From: an uncultured Rhizobiaceae group bacterium
Lineage (GTDB): Bacteria > Pseudomonadota > Alphaproteobacteria > Rhizobiales > Rhizobiaceae
NCBI GenBank assembly: GCA_937923355.1
Contig: CALAIO010000166.1
Location: 1-5,672 of the forward strand
DNA length: 5,672 nt
Direction: 5' to 3'
Every line of letters starts with the position of its first letter. Positions within the stretch are counted from its first letter, which is position 1. This document shows, in pieces, positions 1 to 5,672 of this stretch. Below the pieces are notes generated by a model. That model was not told the origin of the DNA. It did not search any database and saw only the letters and a program-made list of their open reading frames with translations. A program made the translations under genes and the position numbers.

Positions 1-1052
1 GCTGAACGGCGTAAATCCGAGAAGGGTTCAAGCGCCTTTGAAATGTAATAAAGCGGTGAGAGCAGGGGCTGGCTCAAATCATATTTCTCACCTGAGATAA
101 GACCAACAAGTCTTCGCCTGTTATTATCATCCAGCAATTGAACAGCGGCCGCGTTTTTGGCGGTATCCACTTCTAGCCTTGCGATTTGGTTTCTTAATTC
201 TACAGGGCCATCAAATGTAAATCTGGTTTTGGTTTCACCATCGCCAAAGAATGCGTTTGCTCTGGAAATCACGACACCTTTAAGGTCTCTTGCAATGACG
301 GAAACTTCTTGCGATCCCGTTGATTGCGCGCGCGTTAAATTTCCAAAGAGTTCAGAAGGTTCATTGCTGATGGTTTCAATGATGATCAGGTTCTCGGTAT
401 CTGCTTCATACAGTGCGGTTGCTGTATTTGCAGAGCGCATTGTATTTGCCAGTTCTTCCGTGCCTTCTCTGGCAAGGCCATCTGATAGCCATACGATTTG
501 ACCAGGGTTTGTTGTTCTGATTTTAGCAGGCAACGTGCTTGCCGTTTTTGCATGATCAGGCTCAATGGCAATGCTTTCGCTTGCTTCCAATAGGCTTGCT
601 GCTGCTTCTGGTGTGAGCGGTTCGCTGCTCCAGTTTTCATGACCTGCAGTGCTTTGCAAAATTACAGTGCGGCCTGCCTCTTTTGCTTCTGTTACCAATG
701 AGAGCGCTGTGTTGCGTCGTGTTTCCCAATCTTTTGCTGACGCCCAACCATCGTCCATCACGATCATGACGGGGCCTTCGCCGTTAAGCGATGATTCTTG
801 CGGGTTGATAATTGGACCTGCCATGGCAAGGATAACCAAAGCTGCCATAAGCAAGCGTAACAAGGTTAGCCACCATGGGCTTTGTGCAGGTGTCTCTTCT
901 TTTTCCTGTAACTTCGCCAGAATGCGCGTTGGCGGAAAAACCTCTTCTTGAGGTTTTGGTGGAGTTAAGCGTAAAAGCCACCAAATCACGGGGAGTGATA
1001 AAAGCGCCATCAAAAGCCAGGGCGAGGTAAAGGCGAGCGGTAAACCAAACAT
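1..1052 (-). CDS. BatA-type N-terminal membrane protein, probable DUF4159 protein (3' end beyond window)
   Basis: I translated this frame by hand. It is open from the ATG at 1052 to the left edge, giving 350 residues and no stop, so the gene is partial. The N-terminus shows the BatA-type pattern: a hydrophobic helix at about residues 11–29 (SPWLLMALLSLPVIWWLL after a short lead), a proline-rich linker with PPKPQEEVFPPTR, and a second helix at about 59–82 ending AMAGP. A von Willebrand A-like segment follows, with VMIVMDDGWAS near 95–105 and VWLSDGLA near 187–194. The usual DxSxS metal site reads DDGWAS, so metal binding is doubtful. The motif SPLYYISKALEPFSDL at 332–347 resembles the region before the DUF4159 domain in rhizobial homologues, which are about 900 residues long; that domain itself is not visible here. 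The start shares a base with the DUF58 stop (TAATG), with GGGGAG 11 bases upstream. It probably anchors the MoxR/DUF58 pair at the inner membrane and acts in envelope maintenance (inference). Confidence 0.85.
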   Translation of the reverse strand, partial: MFGLPLAFTSPWLLMALLSLPVIWWLLRLTPPKPQEEVFPPTRILAKLQEKEETPAQSPWWLTLLRLLMAALVILAMAGPIINPQESSLNGEGPVMIVMDDGWASAKDWETRRNTALSLVTEAKEAGRTVILQSTAGHENWSSEPLTPEAAASLLEASESIAIEPDHAKTASTLPAKIRTTNPGQIVWLSDGLAREGTEELANTMRSANTATALYEADTENLIIIETISNEPSELFGNLTRAQSTGSQEVSVIARDLKGVVISRANAFFGDGETKTRFTFDGPVELRNQIARLEVDTAKNAAAVQLLDDNNRRRLVGLISGEKYDLSQPLLSPLYYISKALEPFSDLRRS

Positions 1053-1951
1053 TATAAGGGACGCTCCCCAAGGTGTGTGTGCAGTTTTACAAGTGCTTCC
1101 GAGGCAAGTTTGTCCGTGTGATGACGGGTGAAGCTCCAGCCCAGTTTGTTGGTTGATTGACGCATGGCTTCGGTGCGCATGGCAATCTCTGCCTCATATT
1201 GCATTTTTAAAGTTTCCGCATTCCCAGCGGTGAATTTCTCACCCGTTTCAGGGTCCCGAAACTCGACACGGCCTGAATAGGGAAATGTTTCTTCAACCGG
1301 GTCAACAATTTGAACCACATGTCCTCTAGTACCTGTATTGAAAAGATTTTGTAATTGTTCGGCATTGTCTTCAATCGGATCGAGAAAATCGCTGAAGATA
1401 ATGAGATCACTGTGTTGACCCAGTTCAGGCCTTTCAGGAAATTCTGTTTGCGGATTGCCAAGGATGAGTGCTTCGGCAAGCTTCTCTGCTGCGTTTCTGC
1501 TCAGGATAGGTTTTGTTAGCCCTAGCCAGCCCACACGCTCTCCACTTTTTGCAAGCAGTTCTGCCATTGCGAAAGCCAGCACCAATGCGCGTGATTGTTT
1601 CGCGACACTCGCCATATCTGACTTGAAGAGCATAGACGGGCTTTCATCCACCCATAGCCAGACCGTATGCGTTGCCTGCCATTCTTTATCTTGAACGTAG
1701 ATATGGCTTTCGTCTCGTGCTGATCTACGCCAGTCAATTCTCGACATGCTTTCGCCCGGCGAATAGGGGCGGAACTGCCAGAAGTTTTCGCCAACGCCTC
1801 GCTTGCGTCTGCCATGCCAGCCTGAAAATACGGTGTTGGCTACACGGCGTGCTTCAACCAGCAGACTTGGAATAAGTTCTGCACGTGCTCTTGCACGTTC
1901 AATGGTATCACGCCCGCTTTCTCTTTGGGCTATTGCGCCTAAAGGTGCCAT
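1052..1951 (-). CDS. DUF58 domain protein (von Willebrand A-like partner of MoxR)
   Basis: A complete 299-residue protein with no signal peptide or membrane helix, so probably cytosolic. The DUF58 signature is clear at about residues 45–90: GRRKRGVGENFWQFRPY, then SPGESMSRIDWRRSARD and IYVQDKE. A vWA-like half follows, with VDESPSM at 101–107 giving an intact DxSxS metal site (D102, S104, S106), and a strand IIFSDFLDP at 184–192 that offers a further aspartate. Proteins of this family are encoded next to MoxR ATPases and are thought to be their partners or adaptors; the biochemical activity is not established. The gene starts at an ATG overlapping the moxR stop as TAATG and ends as TAATG on the next gene. 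No strong ribosome site is seen before its start (only AAAGAAA), so expression probably depends on coupling to moxR. The length is normal for the rhizobial form, and the family call is secure. Confidence 0.93.
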   Translation of the reverse strand: MAPLGAIAQRESGRDTIERARARAELIPSLLVEARRVANTVFSGWHGRRKRGVGENFWQFRPYSPGESMSRIDWRRSARDESHIYVQDKEWQATHTVWLWVDESPSMLFKSDMASVAKQSRALVLAFAMAELLAKSGERVGWLGLTKPILSRNAAEKLAEALILGNPQTEFPERPELGQHSDLIIFSDFLDPIEDNAEQLQNLFNTGTRGHVVQIVDPVEETFPYSGRVEFRDPETGEKFTAGNAETLKMQYEAEIAMRTEAMRQSTNKLGWSFTRHHTDKLASEALVKLHTHLGERPL

Positions 1952-2961
1952 TAGCCAATGCGTTTCTTTAGAGTATCAATCACATCGCGGACGGTCATGT
2001 TTTCTGCACGCGCAGCAAATGAAAGCTGCATACGATGTTGTAGAACGGGTTCTGCAAGCGCAATTACATCATCTACAGAAGGCGCAAGACGACCATCCAA
2101 TAGCGCGCGCGCGCGAACTGTCAGCATCAAGGCTTGTGAAGCACGAGGGCCTGGTCCCCATGAAATGAAACTCTCCATGTCAGAAGAGGCGCTGCCTGGA
2201 CGTGCTGAATGAACCAGTTCCAAAATCGCATCCACGACGCTTTGTCCAACTGGCAGACGGCGCACAAGTTCTTGCAATTCCTTAAGACGTTTTGCATCTA
2301 TGACTTTTTTGGCTTTAGTTTCGCTTGTTCCTGTTGTTTCAAACATGATTTTACGCTCAGCTTCCATGTCCGGATAATGCACATCAACCTGCATTAAGAA
2401 ACGGTCAAGCTGCGCTTCTGGAAGGGGATACGTGCCTTCTTGTTCCAACGGGTTTTGTGTTGCCAGAACATGGAAGGGTGAAGGAAGGTCATAACGCTGG
2501 CCAGCAATGGTTACGTGATATTCTTGCATAGACTGCAAAAGAGCTGCCTGCGTGCGAGGGGATGCGCGGTTGATCTCGTCTGCCATCAAAAGCTGGGCAA
2601 ATACAGGTCCTTTGATGAATTGAAAAGAACGCTTGCCTTTTTCGTCCTGGTGCAGAATTTCCGAACCCAGAATGTCTGATGGCATGAGGTCGGGCGTAAA
2701 CTGGATGCGGCTGTCATCAAGCCCCAATACTGTGCCGAGTGTTTCTACAAGTTTCGTCTTGGCAAGGCCAGGGAGGCCTACAAGAAGTGCATGACCGCCA
2801 GCCAGAATTGTCGTCAGCGTATTGTCAACTACCGTTTCCTGACCAAAGATAACCTGGCCAACATTTTTGCGGACTTTCTTCATGTCGCTCACGGCTTTTT
2901 CAGCCATTACGATGACTTCCTTTTCCTGTGCTTTGGTAAGGTTTTTGTCGATTGCGCTCAT
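1951..2961 (-). CDS. moxR: MoxR family AAA+ ATPase
   Basis: A 336-residue MoxR-type AAA+ ATPase (AAA_3 family), complete and of normal length. Numbered from the chosen start, it has Walker A GLPGLAKT at 62–69, Walker B LLMADEIN with D128 and E129, sensor 1 ATQNP at 167–171, the arginine-finger segment QLDRF with R187, and the sensor 2 segment GPGPRASQAL with R273 in the C-terminal lid. All catalytic residues are present, so it should form an ATP-hydrolysing ring. MoxR proteins act as chaperone-like remodelling ATPases with vWA-domain partners, and the next gene supplies one. I chose the ATG at 2961 because GGAG lies 7 bases upstream (2972–2969). The ATG at 2976 would add five residues (MRSLF) but has only a weak AAAG before it. 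First gene of the leftward operon; the recalled relative RL3499 of Rhizobium leguminosarum is needed for envelope integrity. The name moxR marks the family and does not imply a role in methanol oxidation. Confidence 0.95.
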   Translation of the reverse strand: MSAIDKNLTKAQEKEVIVMAEKAVSDMKKVRKNVGQVIFGQETVVDNTLTTILAGGHALLVGLPGLAKTKLVETLGTVLGLDDSRIQFTPDLMPSDILGSEILHQDEKGKRSFQFIKGPVFAQLLMADEINRASPRTQAALLQSMQEYHVTIAGQRYDLPSPFHVLATQNPLEQEGTYPLPEAQLDRFLMQVDVHYPDMEAERKIMFETTGTSETKAKKVIDAKRLKELQELVRRLPVGQSVVDAILELVHSARPGSASSDMESFISWGPGPRASQALMLTVRARALLDGRLAPSVDDVIALAEPVLQHRMQLSFAARAENMTVRDVIDTLKKRIG

Positions 2962-2968
2962 AAATAAA

Positions 2969-2972
2969 CTCC
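2969..2972 (-). promoter_or_regulatory. Ribosome binding site of moxR (decides the start)
   Basis: On the minus strand GGAG lies 7 bases before the ATG at 2961. It falls between two in-frame ATGs (2976 and 2961) and so favours the downstream one. Confidence 0.7.
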
Positions 2973-3004
2973 GCATTATTCTTTAAAATAGAAATTACAC
3001 ACTA

Positions 3005-3034
3005 CATATAGCATGGTAGTTGTCGATTGTGTGA
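3005..3034 (-). promoter_or_regulatory. Candidate promoter for the moxR operon
   Basis: On the minus strand, TGC followed by TATATG (3013–3005) resembles an extended -10 element (TGn plus a hexamer sharing TATA with TATAAT). A poor -35 match, TCACAC (3034–3029), lies 18 bases upstream. It would leave a leader of about 35–40 bases before the ATG at 2961. Pattern match only. Confidence 0.33.
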
Positions 3035-3047
3035 CTTCAAGTGTAAT
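3020..3047 (+). promoter_or_regulatory. Candidate sigma-70-type promoter for the DUF1285–Nudix–cca operon
   Basis: TTGTCG at 3020–3025 (4 of 6 to TTGACA) and TGTAAT at 3042–3047 (5 of 6 to TATAAT) are separated by 16 bases. Transcription would start near 3054, about 40 bases before the ATG at 3095. It is the best plus-strand match in the gap and partly overlaps the leftward candidate and the palindrome at 3030–3055. No mapped start supports it. Confidence 0.4.
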
Positions 3048-3055
3048 GATTCACA
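3030..3055. repeat. Imperfect palindrome in the divergent promoter region
   Basis: TGTGACTTCA (3030–3039) and TGATTCACA (3047–3055) are inverted copies with one extra base in the left arm and a 7-base centre. The outer TGTGA…TCACA arms are exact but 16 bases apart, so this is not the TGTGA-N6-TCACA site of CRP. It covers the rightward candidate -10 and could be an operator, or could be chance in an AT-rich gap. Confidence 0.35.
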
Positions 3056-3094
3056 TAAACTAAAACGTGATTAAGAGCTTGTGAAAGTGAAGTT

Positions 3095-3709
3095 ATGGCA
3101 GAAATTGAAGATAATCAGGTTGCAAAAGGGCTAAGCGGTCTTGAAGCATTGATTTCTAGAGCTGGAAAGAAGGAAAAAGGCTTGCCGCCTGTAGATAAAT
3201 GGCATCCGGAGTTTTGTGGTGATATCCCGATGGAAATCAAGGCGGATGGCACATGGTTCTACATGGGGACGCCAATTGGCCGCAAAGCGCTTGTGCAACT
3301 CTTCTCTACTGTTCTTCGCAAAGACGAAGATGGAAAGACTTATCTCGTTACCCCGGTTGAGCTTGTTGGTATCACTGTTGAAGATGCGCATTTTATTGCG
3401 GTTGAAATGAACGCACATGAAGAAGATGGCGAACAAGTTATCACCATGCGTACAAATATGGATGATATTGTTGAGGTTGGCCCTGATAACCCCATGCGCT
3501 TTGTCATTGTTGAAGAAAACGATGGGGTTAAACCTTATGTCTTGGTGCGTGGTCGTTTGGAAGCCGTCTTGGCACGTCCTGTCATGTATGAACTGATTGC
3601 CCACGGCGAAGAGATTGAGGTTGATGGCAAGTTGATGTTTGCTATTCGAAGCAAAGGCGATGTTTTCCCGATCATGCCTGCAGATGAACTTGCAAAGCTG
3701 AGCGCTTAA
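3095..3709 (+). CDS. DUF1285 domain protein, function unknown
   Basis: A 204-residue soluble protein with no signal peptide or membrane helix. The DUF1285 signature begins near residue 31 with PPVDKWHPEFCGDIPMEI, followed by DGTWFYMGTPIGRKALVQLF (about 51–70) and then VLRKDEDGKTYLVTPVE (73–89). The C-terminal half holds acidic, strand-rich sequence ending DVFPIMPADEL. The first 30 residues are a less conserved lead. Structures of family members exist from structural genomics work (recalled), but no activity or ligand is firmly assigned, so I give no function. It is the first gene of the rightward operon, with 5 bases between its stop and the Nudix GTG. The ATG at 3095 is preceded by a weak purine stretch (GAAAGTGAAG) rather than a clear GGAG. 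The link to CoA or tRNA metabolism is by neighbourhood only. Confidence 0.92.
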   Translation: MAEIEDNQVAKGLSGLEALISRAGKKEKGLPPVDKWHPEFCGDIPMEIKADGTWFYMGTPIGRKALVQLFSTVLRKDEDGKTYLVTPVELVGITVEDAHFIAVEMNAHEEDGEQVITMRTNMDDIVEVGPDNPMRFVIVEENDGVKPYVLVRGRLEAVLARPVMYELIAHGEEIEVDGKLMFAIRSKGDVFPIMPADELAKLSA

Positions 3710-3714
3710 TTCTT

Positions 3715-4335
3715 GTGAGTTTTGATTTTTCCAAATCTAATGTCAGAGAATTGCTTCTCAGCAAGCTTGATTTTGCCCGCGATGAAATTGATGGCGATTA
3801 TCAGATGAACGAGGGCATGCGCGATAGTGTGATTGCCAATGCCAAGAAACACGCAGCTGTCCTGATTGGTCTGATTGAGCGTGAGGGCTGTGTGAACGTG
3901 ATTTTGACCAAGCGCACGGAAGCGCTCAATAATCACTCAGGCCAAGTTGCTTTTCCAGGTGGCCGTATTGATGACGGTGATGCCTCACCAGAAGCTGCCG
4001 CGCTACGCGAAGCTTGGGAGGAAATCGGGCTTGATATCAATGAAGTTGAGGTCATGGGACGCTTGCCGGATTATTATACCGGTTCAGGCTACCGCGTTGC
4101 GCCAATTATAGGTTTTGTGCGTGAAGGTGTTGATTTTGAGATTAATCCGGATGAAGTGGATTATATGTTTGAGGTGCCGTTATCCTTTTTGATGGATGAG
4201 GCAAACCACACGACGACCAGCAGAATGTGGAAAGAGCGTGAGCGATTTTTCTATGAAATGCCCTATGAAGATCATTATATTTGGGGTGTCACCGCAGGCA
4301 TGATACGCGTTTTATATGATAGAGTTTTTAAATGA
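3715..4335 (+). CDS. CoA pyrophosphatase, Nudix hydrolase family (NudL-like)
   Basis: A 206-residue cytosolic Nudix hydrolase. The UPF0035-type motif that marks CoA-specific members is present at 64–83: LTKRTEALNNHSG followed by QVAFPGG. The Nudix box continues through residue 106 with LREAWEEIGL; E99, E102 and E103 are the expected metal ligands and catalytic residues. As in other CoA-type members, the spacing between the glycine and the REAWEE half differs slightly from the textbook Nudix box. The C-terminal WGVTAGMIRVLYDRV helix is also typical. The predicted reaction is Mg/Mn-dependent cleavage of CoA or acyl-CoA to 4'-phosphopantetheine (or its acyl form) and 3',5'-ADP. The start is GTG at 3715, five bases after the DUF1285 stop and without a visible Shine-Dalgarno, so translation is probably coupled. 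The next in-frame ATG (residue 31) is also upstream of the catalytic motif, but GTG gives the usual family length. The stop overlaps the cca start as ATGA. Family certain; substrate inferred from motif. Confidence 0.93.
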   Translation: MSFDFSKSNVRELLLSKLDFARDEIDGDYQMNEGMRDSVIANAKKHAAVLIGLIEREGCVNVILTKRTEALNNHSGQVAFPGGRIDDGDASPEAAALREAWEEIGLDINEVEVMGRLPDYYTGSGYRVAPIIGFVREGVDFEINPDEVDYMFEVPLSFLMDEANHTTTSRMWKERERFFYEMPYEDHYIWGVTAGMIRVLYDRVFK

Positions 4336-5573
4336 CTGAATTAAAAGATATCCGCATTGAAGACGCTTGGTTGAAAGATGACAATCTTCAAGCGTTGTTT
4401 GATATTCTTTGCGCTGATGGCGGGGATGCCCGTGTTGCAGGTGGCGCTGTTCGCAATGCGCTGATGGGAATGCCTGCCAGCGATGTTGATCTTTGCACAA
4501 CACTCCTGCCGCAAGAAGTTGTTAAGCGACTTGAAGCTGCAGGGCATAAAGCCGTACCTACTGGCATTGACCATGGCACTGTGACAGCTGTGATTGAAGG
4601 TCAGGCTTTTGAGGTTACAACGCTTCGAAAAGACATCGAGACAGATGGCCGCCATGCAGTGGTTGAGTTTGGAACGGATTGGGAAGCCGATGCCAATCGC
4701 CGAGACCTGACAATGAACGGATTATATTGTGATCGCGATGGCAAGGTTTATGATTATGTCGATGGGTATAAAGATATTCTATCAAAGGATGTTCGGTTCA
4801 TCGGTGACGCTGAAACGCGCATCAAAGAAGACAGTTTACGCATTCTTCGCTTTTTCCGTTTTTTCGCTTGGTATGGAGAAGGTCGGCCTGATGCTTCCGG
4901 TCTGAAAGCCTGTGCTGCAGGGCGTGAACTTTTGGCCGGCTTATCTGTTGAACGCGTATGGATGGAATTTAAAAAGATGCTTGCGGCACCTGATCCAGGG
5001 CGTGCCATTTTATGGATGCGCACAACGGGCATTTTGGGTGGTGTCTTGCCTGAGACACATAAATGGGGAACTGACGCCATTCCAGGGCTTTTGCGATTGG
5101 AGCAAGAGCATGGGTGGAAAGCTGATGCACTTTTCCGATTGATGGGCATGGTGCGTCCTGATGTGGACACAATGCAAACCATGAGCAAGCGCATGACGTT
5201 TTCTAATAAAGAGATGGAGCGCATGGTTGCTTGGGCGAATAACCCTGCGCCGAAACCTGATATCTCAATATCTGATTTCGAGAAGTTTATGTATAAAAGT
5301 AACGTTCAGGGTTTGATTGACTCTATGAAGCTGGAGGCTGTGCATTTGCAAGGGCGTGAGAATGAGGCCGAAGCGCAAGCCATGTTAAAGCTTGTCGAAC
5401 ATGCCCAAAAATGGGAGCGTCCTGTTTTTCCACTCCAAGGCCAAGATCTGATCGTCAAGGGCATGAAGCCTGGCCGTGAAATGGGGAAACGATTGCAGGT
5501 ATTGGAAGAAGCATGGATTGAGAGTGGGTTTGAACTGGGGCGCTTCGAGTTATTGGAACTTAATAATCGATAA
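4332..5573 (+). CDS. cca: CCA-adding tRNA nucleotidyltransferase, class II
   Basis: A 413-residue nucleotidyltransferase of the pol beta superfamily that adds or repairs the 3' CCA of tRNA using CTP and ATP. Motifs in order: GGAVRN (37–42) of the nucleotide loop, SDVDL (50–54) with metal-binding D51 and D53, RRDLTMNGL (123–131), DYVDGYKDI (141–149), the base-recognition motif EDSLRILRFFRF (166–177) with D167 and R170 as the EDxxR residues, and ERVWMEFKKML (207–217). The remaining ~200 residues form the helical body and tail that contact the tRNA, with the alphaproteobacterial C-terminal block PVFPLQGQDLIVKGMKPG (364–381). All catalytic residues are present and the length is normal for alphaproteobacterial CCA enzymes. 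A poly(A) polymerase of the same family is less likely because the sequence matches the single rhizobial Cca type. The ATG overlaps the Nudix stop (ATGA), so translation is coupled. Last gene of the operon, ending just before the terminator hairpin. Confidence 0.95.
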   Translation: MTELKDIRIEDAWLKDDNLQALFDILCADGGDARVAGGAVRNALMGMPASDVDLCTTLLPQEVVKRLEAAGHKAVPTGIDHGTVTAVIEGQAFEVTTLRKDIETDGRHAVVEFGTDWEADANRRDLTMNGLYCDRDGKVYDYVDGYKDILSKDVRFIGDAETRIKEDSLRILRFFRFFAWYGEGRPDASGLKACAAGRELLAGLSVERVWMEFKKMLAAPDPGRAILWMRTTGILGGVLPETHKWGTDAIPGLLRLEQEHGWKADALFRLMGMVRPDVDTMQTMSKRMTFSNKEMERMVAWANNPAPKPDISISDFEKFMYKSNVQGLIDSMKLEAVHLQGRENEAEAQAMLKLVEHAQKWERPVFPLQGQDLIVKGMKPGREMGKRLQVLEEAWIESGFELGRFELLELNNR

Positions 5574-5575
5574 AA

Positions 5576-5613
5576 CTTGACCCTAGCTTGCTAGGTGTTC
5601 AATCAAGATTTTT
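5576..5613. terminator. Likely bidirectional intrinsic terminator between convergent genes
   Basis: The inner stem CCTAG/CTAGG (5582–5586 with 5591–5595) has a 4-base loop CTTG. An outer stem CTTGA/TCAAG (5576–5580 with 5603–5607) encloses it with unpaired bases, and TTGA can instead pair with TCAA at 5599–5602. ATTTTTG follows on the plus strand, and TTTT follows on the minus strand (5575–5570 region). It would end the cca transcript and that of the convergent gene. The stem is short and interrupted, so strength is uncertain. Confidence 0.5.
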
Positions 5614-5672
5614 GTTAGGCCATGCTTAGGCGCGTTTTGCGGCCAAACTGCGTAAATGCCCAGACTGTCCAA
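5583..5672 (-). CDS. C-terminal end of a probable LysR-type transcriptional regulator (5' part beyond window)
   Basis: Reading the minus strand from the right edge gives 29 codons and then TAG at 5585–5583. The peptide contains LGIYAVWPQNAPKHGL and then TKILIEHLAS. This resembles the end of the LysR substrate-binding domain, where a strand of the type IYAVYP is followed by a lysine or arginine and a final helix ending in a pattern like FIDFLA. The DNA-binding N-terminus and any start codon lie outside the window. The gene is convergent with cca; its stop codon sits inside the terminator hairpin, and only 9 bases separate the two stops. The call rests on a short tail, so another protein with a similar ending is possible. 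Confidence 0.6.
   Translation of the reverse strand: MDSLGIYAVWPQNAPKHGLTKILIEHLAS

Noticed and set aside
157..951. Plus-strand open frames across the left end
   Set aside because: They are reverse readings of the BatA-type gene, whose minus-strand frame is continuous over all 350 codons and shows clear membrane helices.
2103..2115. 13-base alternating GC run inside moxR, possible Z-DNA or repeat
   Set aside because: It simply encodes the Arg-Ala-Arg-Ala stretch in a conserved part of the MoxR lid domain, and it is too short to claim a structural role.
1..2961. MoxR–vWA pair as part of an antiviral defence system
   Set aside because: Some defence-like systems use MoxR/vWA pairs, but there is no effector, nuclease or mobile marker here, the neighbours are housekeeping genes, and the layout matches the known envelope operon.
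3030..3055. CRP/FNR-type operator in the divergent promoter
   Set aside because: TGTGA and TCACA are 16 bases apart rather than 6, so the spacing does not fit a CRP site.
3131..3604. 157-codon open frame on the minus strand, antisense to the DUF1285 gene
   Set aside because: It lies wholly inside a well-supported gene, shows no recognisable domain, and is cysteine/histidine/asparagine-rich as expected for a reverse-strand reading.
4754..5224. 156-codon open frame on the minus strand, antisense to cca
   Set aside because: The peptide is arginine/serine/proline-rich with no domain pattern, and cca on the other strand has every catalytic motif.
4332..5573. Nucleotidyltransferase as a signalling (CBASS-like) or toxin enzyme
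   Set aside because: Length, RRDLTMNG, EDSLR and the tRNA-binding C-terminal half identify a class II CCA-adding enzyme.

Overview
The window looks like a core chromosomal region of an alphaproteobacterium, most likely of the order Hyphomicrobiales (Rhizobiales). The reasons are the relatives recalled for each protein and the gene order: a moxR–DUF58–BatA/DUF4159 operon facing away from a DUF1285–Nudix–cca operon. Base composition looks moderate, below the usual 60% or more of soil rhizobia, which would fit a marine or host-associated lineage. Genus is not assignable by eye. Coding density is very high, and there are no insertion sequences, tRNA or rRNA genes, CRISPR arrays or phage genes.

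Left half, minus strand (1–2961): a MoxR-type AAA+ ATPase, then a DUF58 protein with a von Willebrand A-like fold, then a large membrane protein with a BatA-type N-terminus, expected to carry a DUF4159 domain beyond the left edge. Both gene junctions are TAATG, so the stop of one gene shares a base with the start of the next and translation is probably coupled. From memory, this operon matches Rhizobium leguminosarum RL3499–RL3502, which is needed for normal cell shape and envelope integrity. Its fourth gene would lie left of position 1.

Centre (2962–3094): a 133-base divergent intergenic region with candidate promoters in both directions and an imperfect palindrome over the rightward -10 element.

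Right half, plus strand (3095–5573): a DUF1285 protein of unknown function, a CoA pyrophosphatase-type Nudix hydrolase that starts at GTG 5 bases after the DUF1285 stop, and a class II CCA-adding tRNA nucleotidyltransferase that overlaps the Nudix gene by ATGA. The three are probably one transcript covering coenzyme A turnover and tRNA 3'-end maturation.

Right edge (5574–5672): a hairpin with T runs on both sides, able to terminate in both directions, and the last 29 codons of a convergent minus-strand gene that resembles the C-terminus of a LysR-type regulator. Its stop codon lies inside the hairpin.

I see no strong candidate for a new defence or mobile system. The least understood parts are the MoxR/DUF58/DUF4159 envelope module and the DUF1285 protein.
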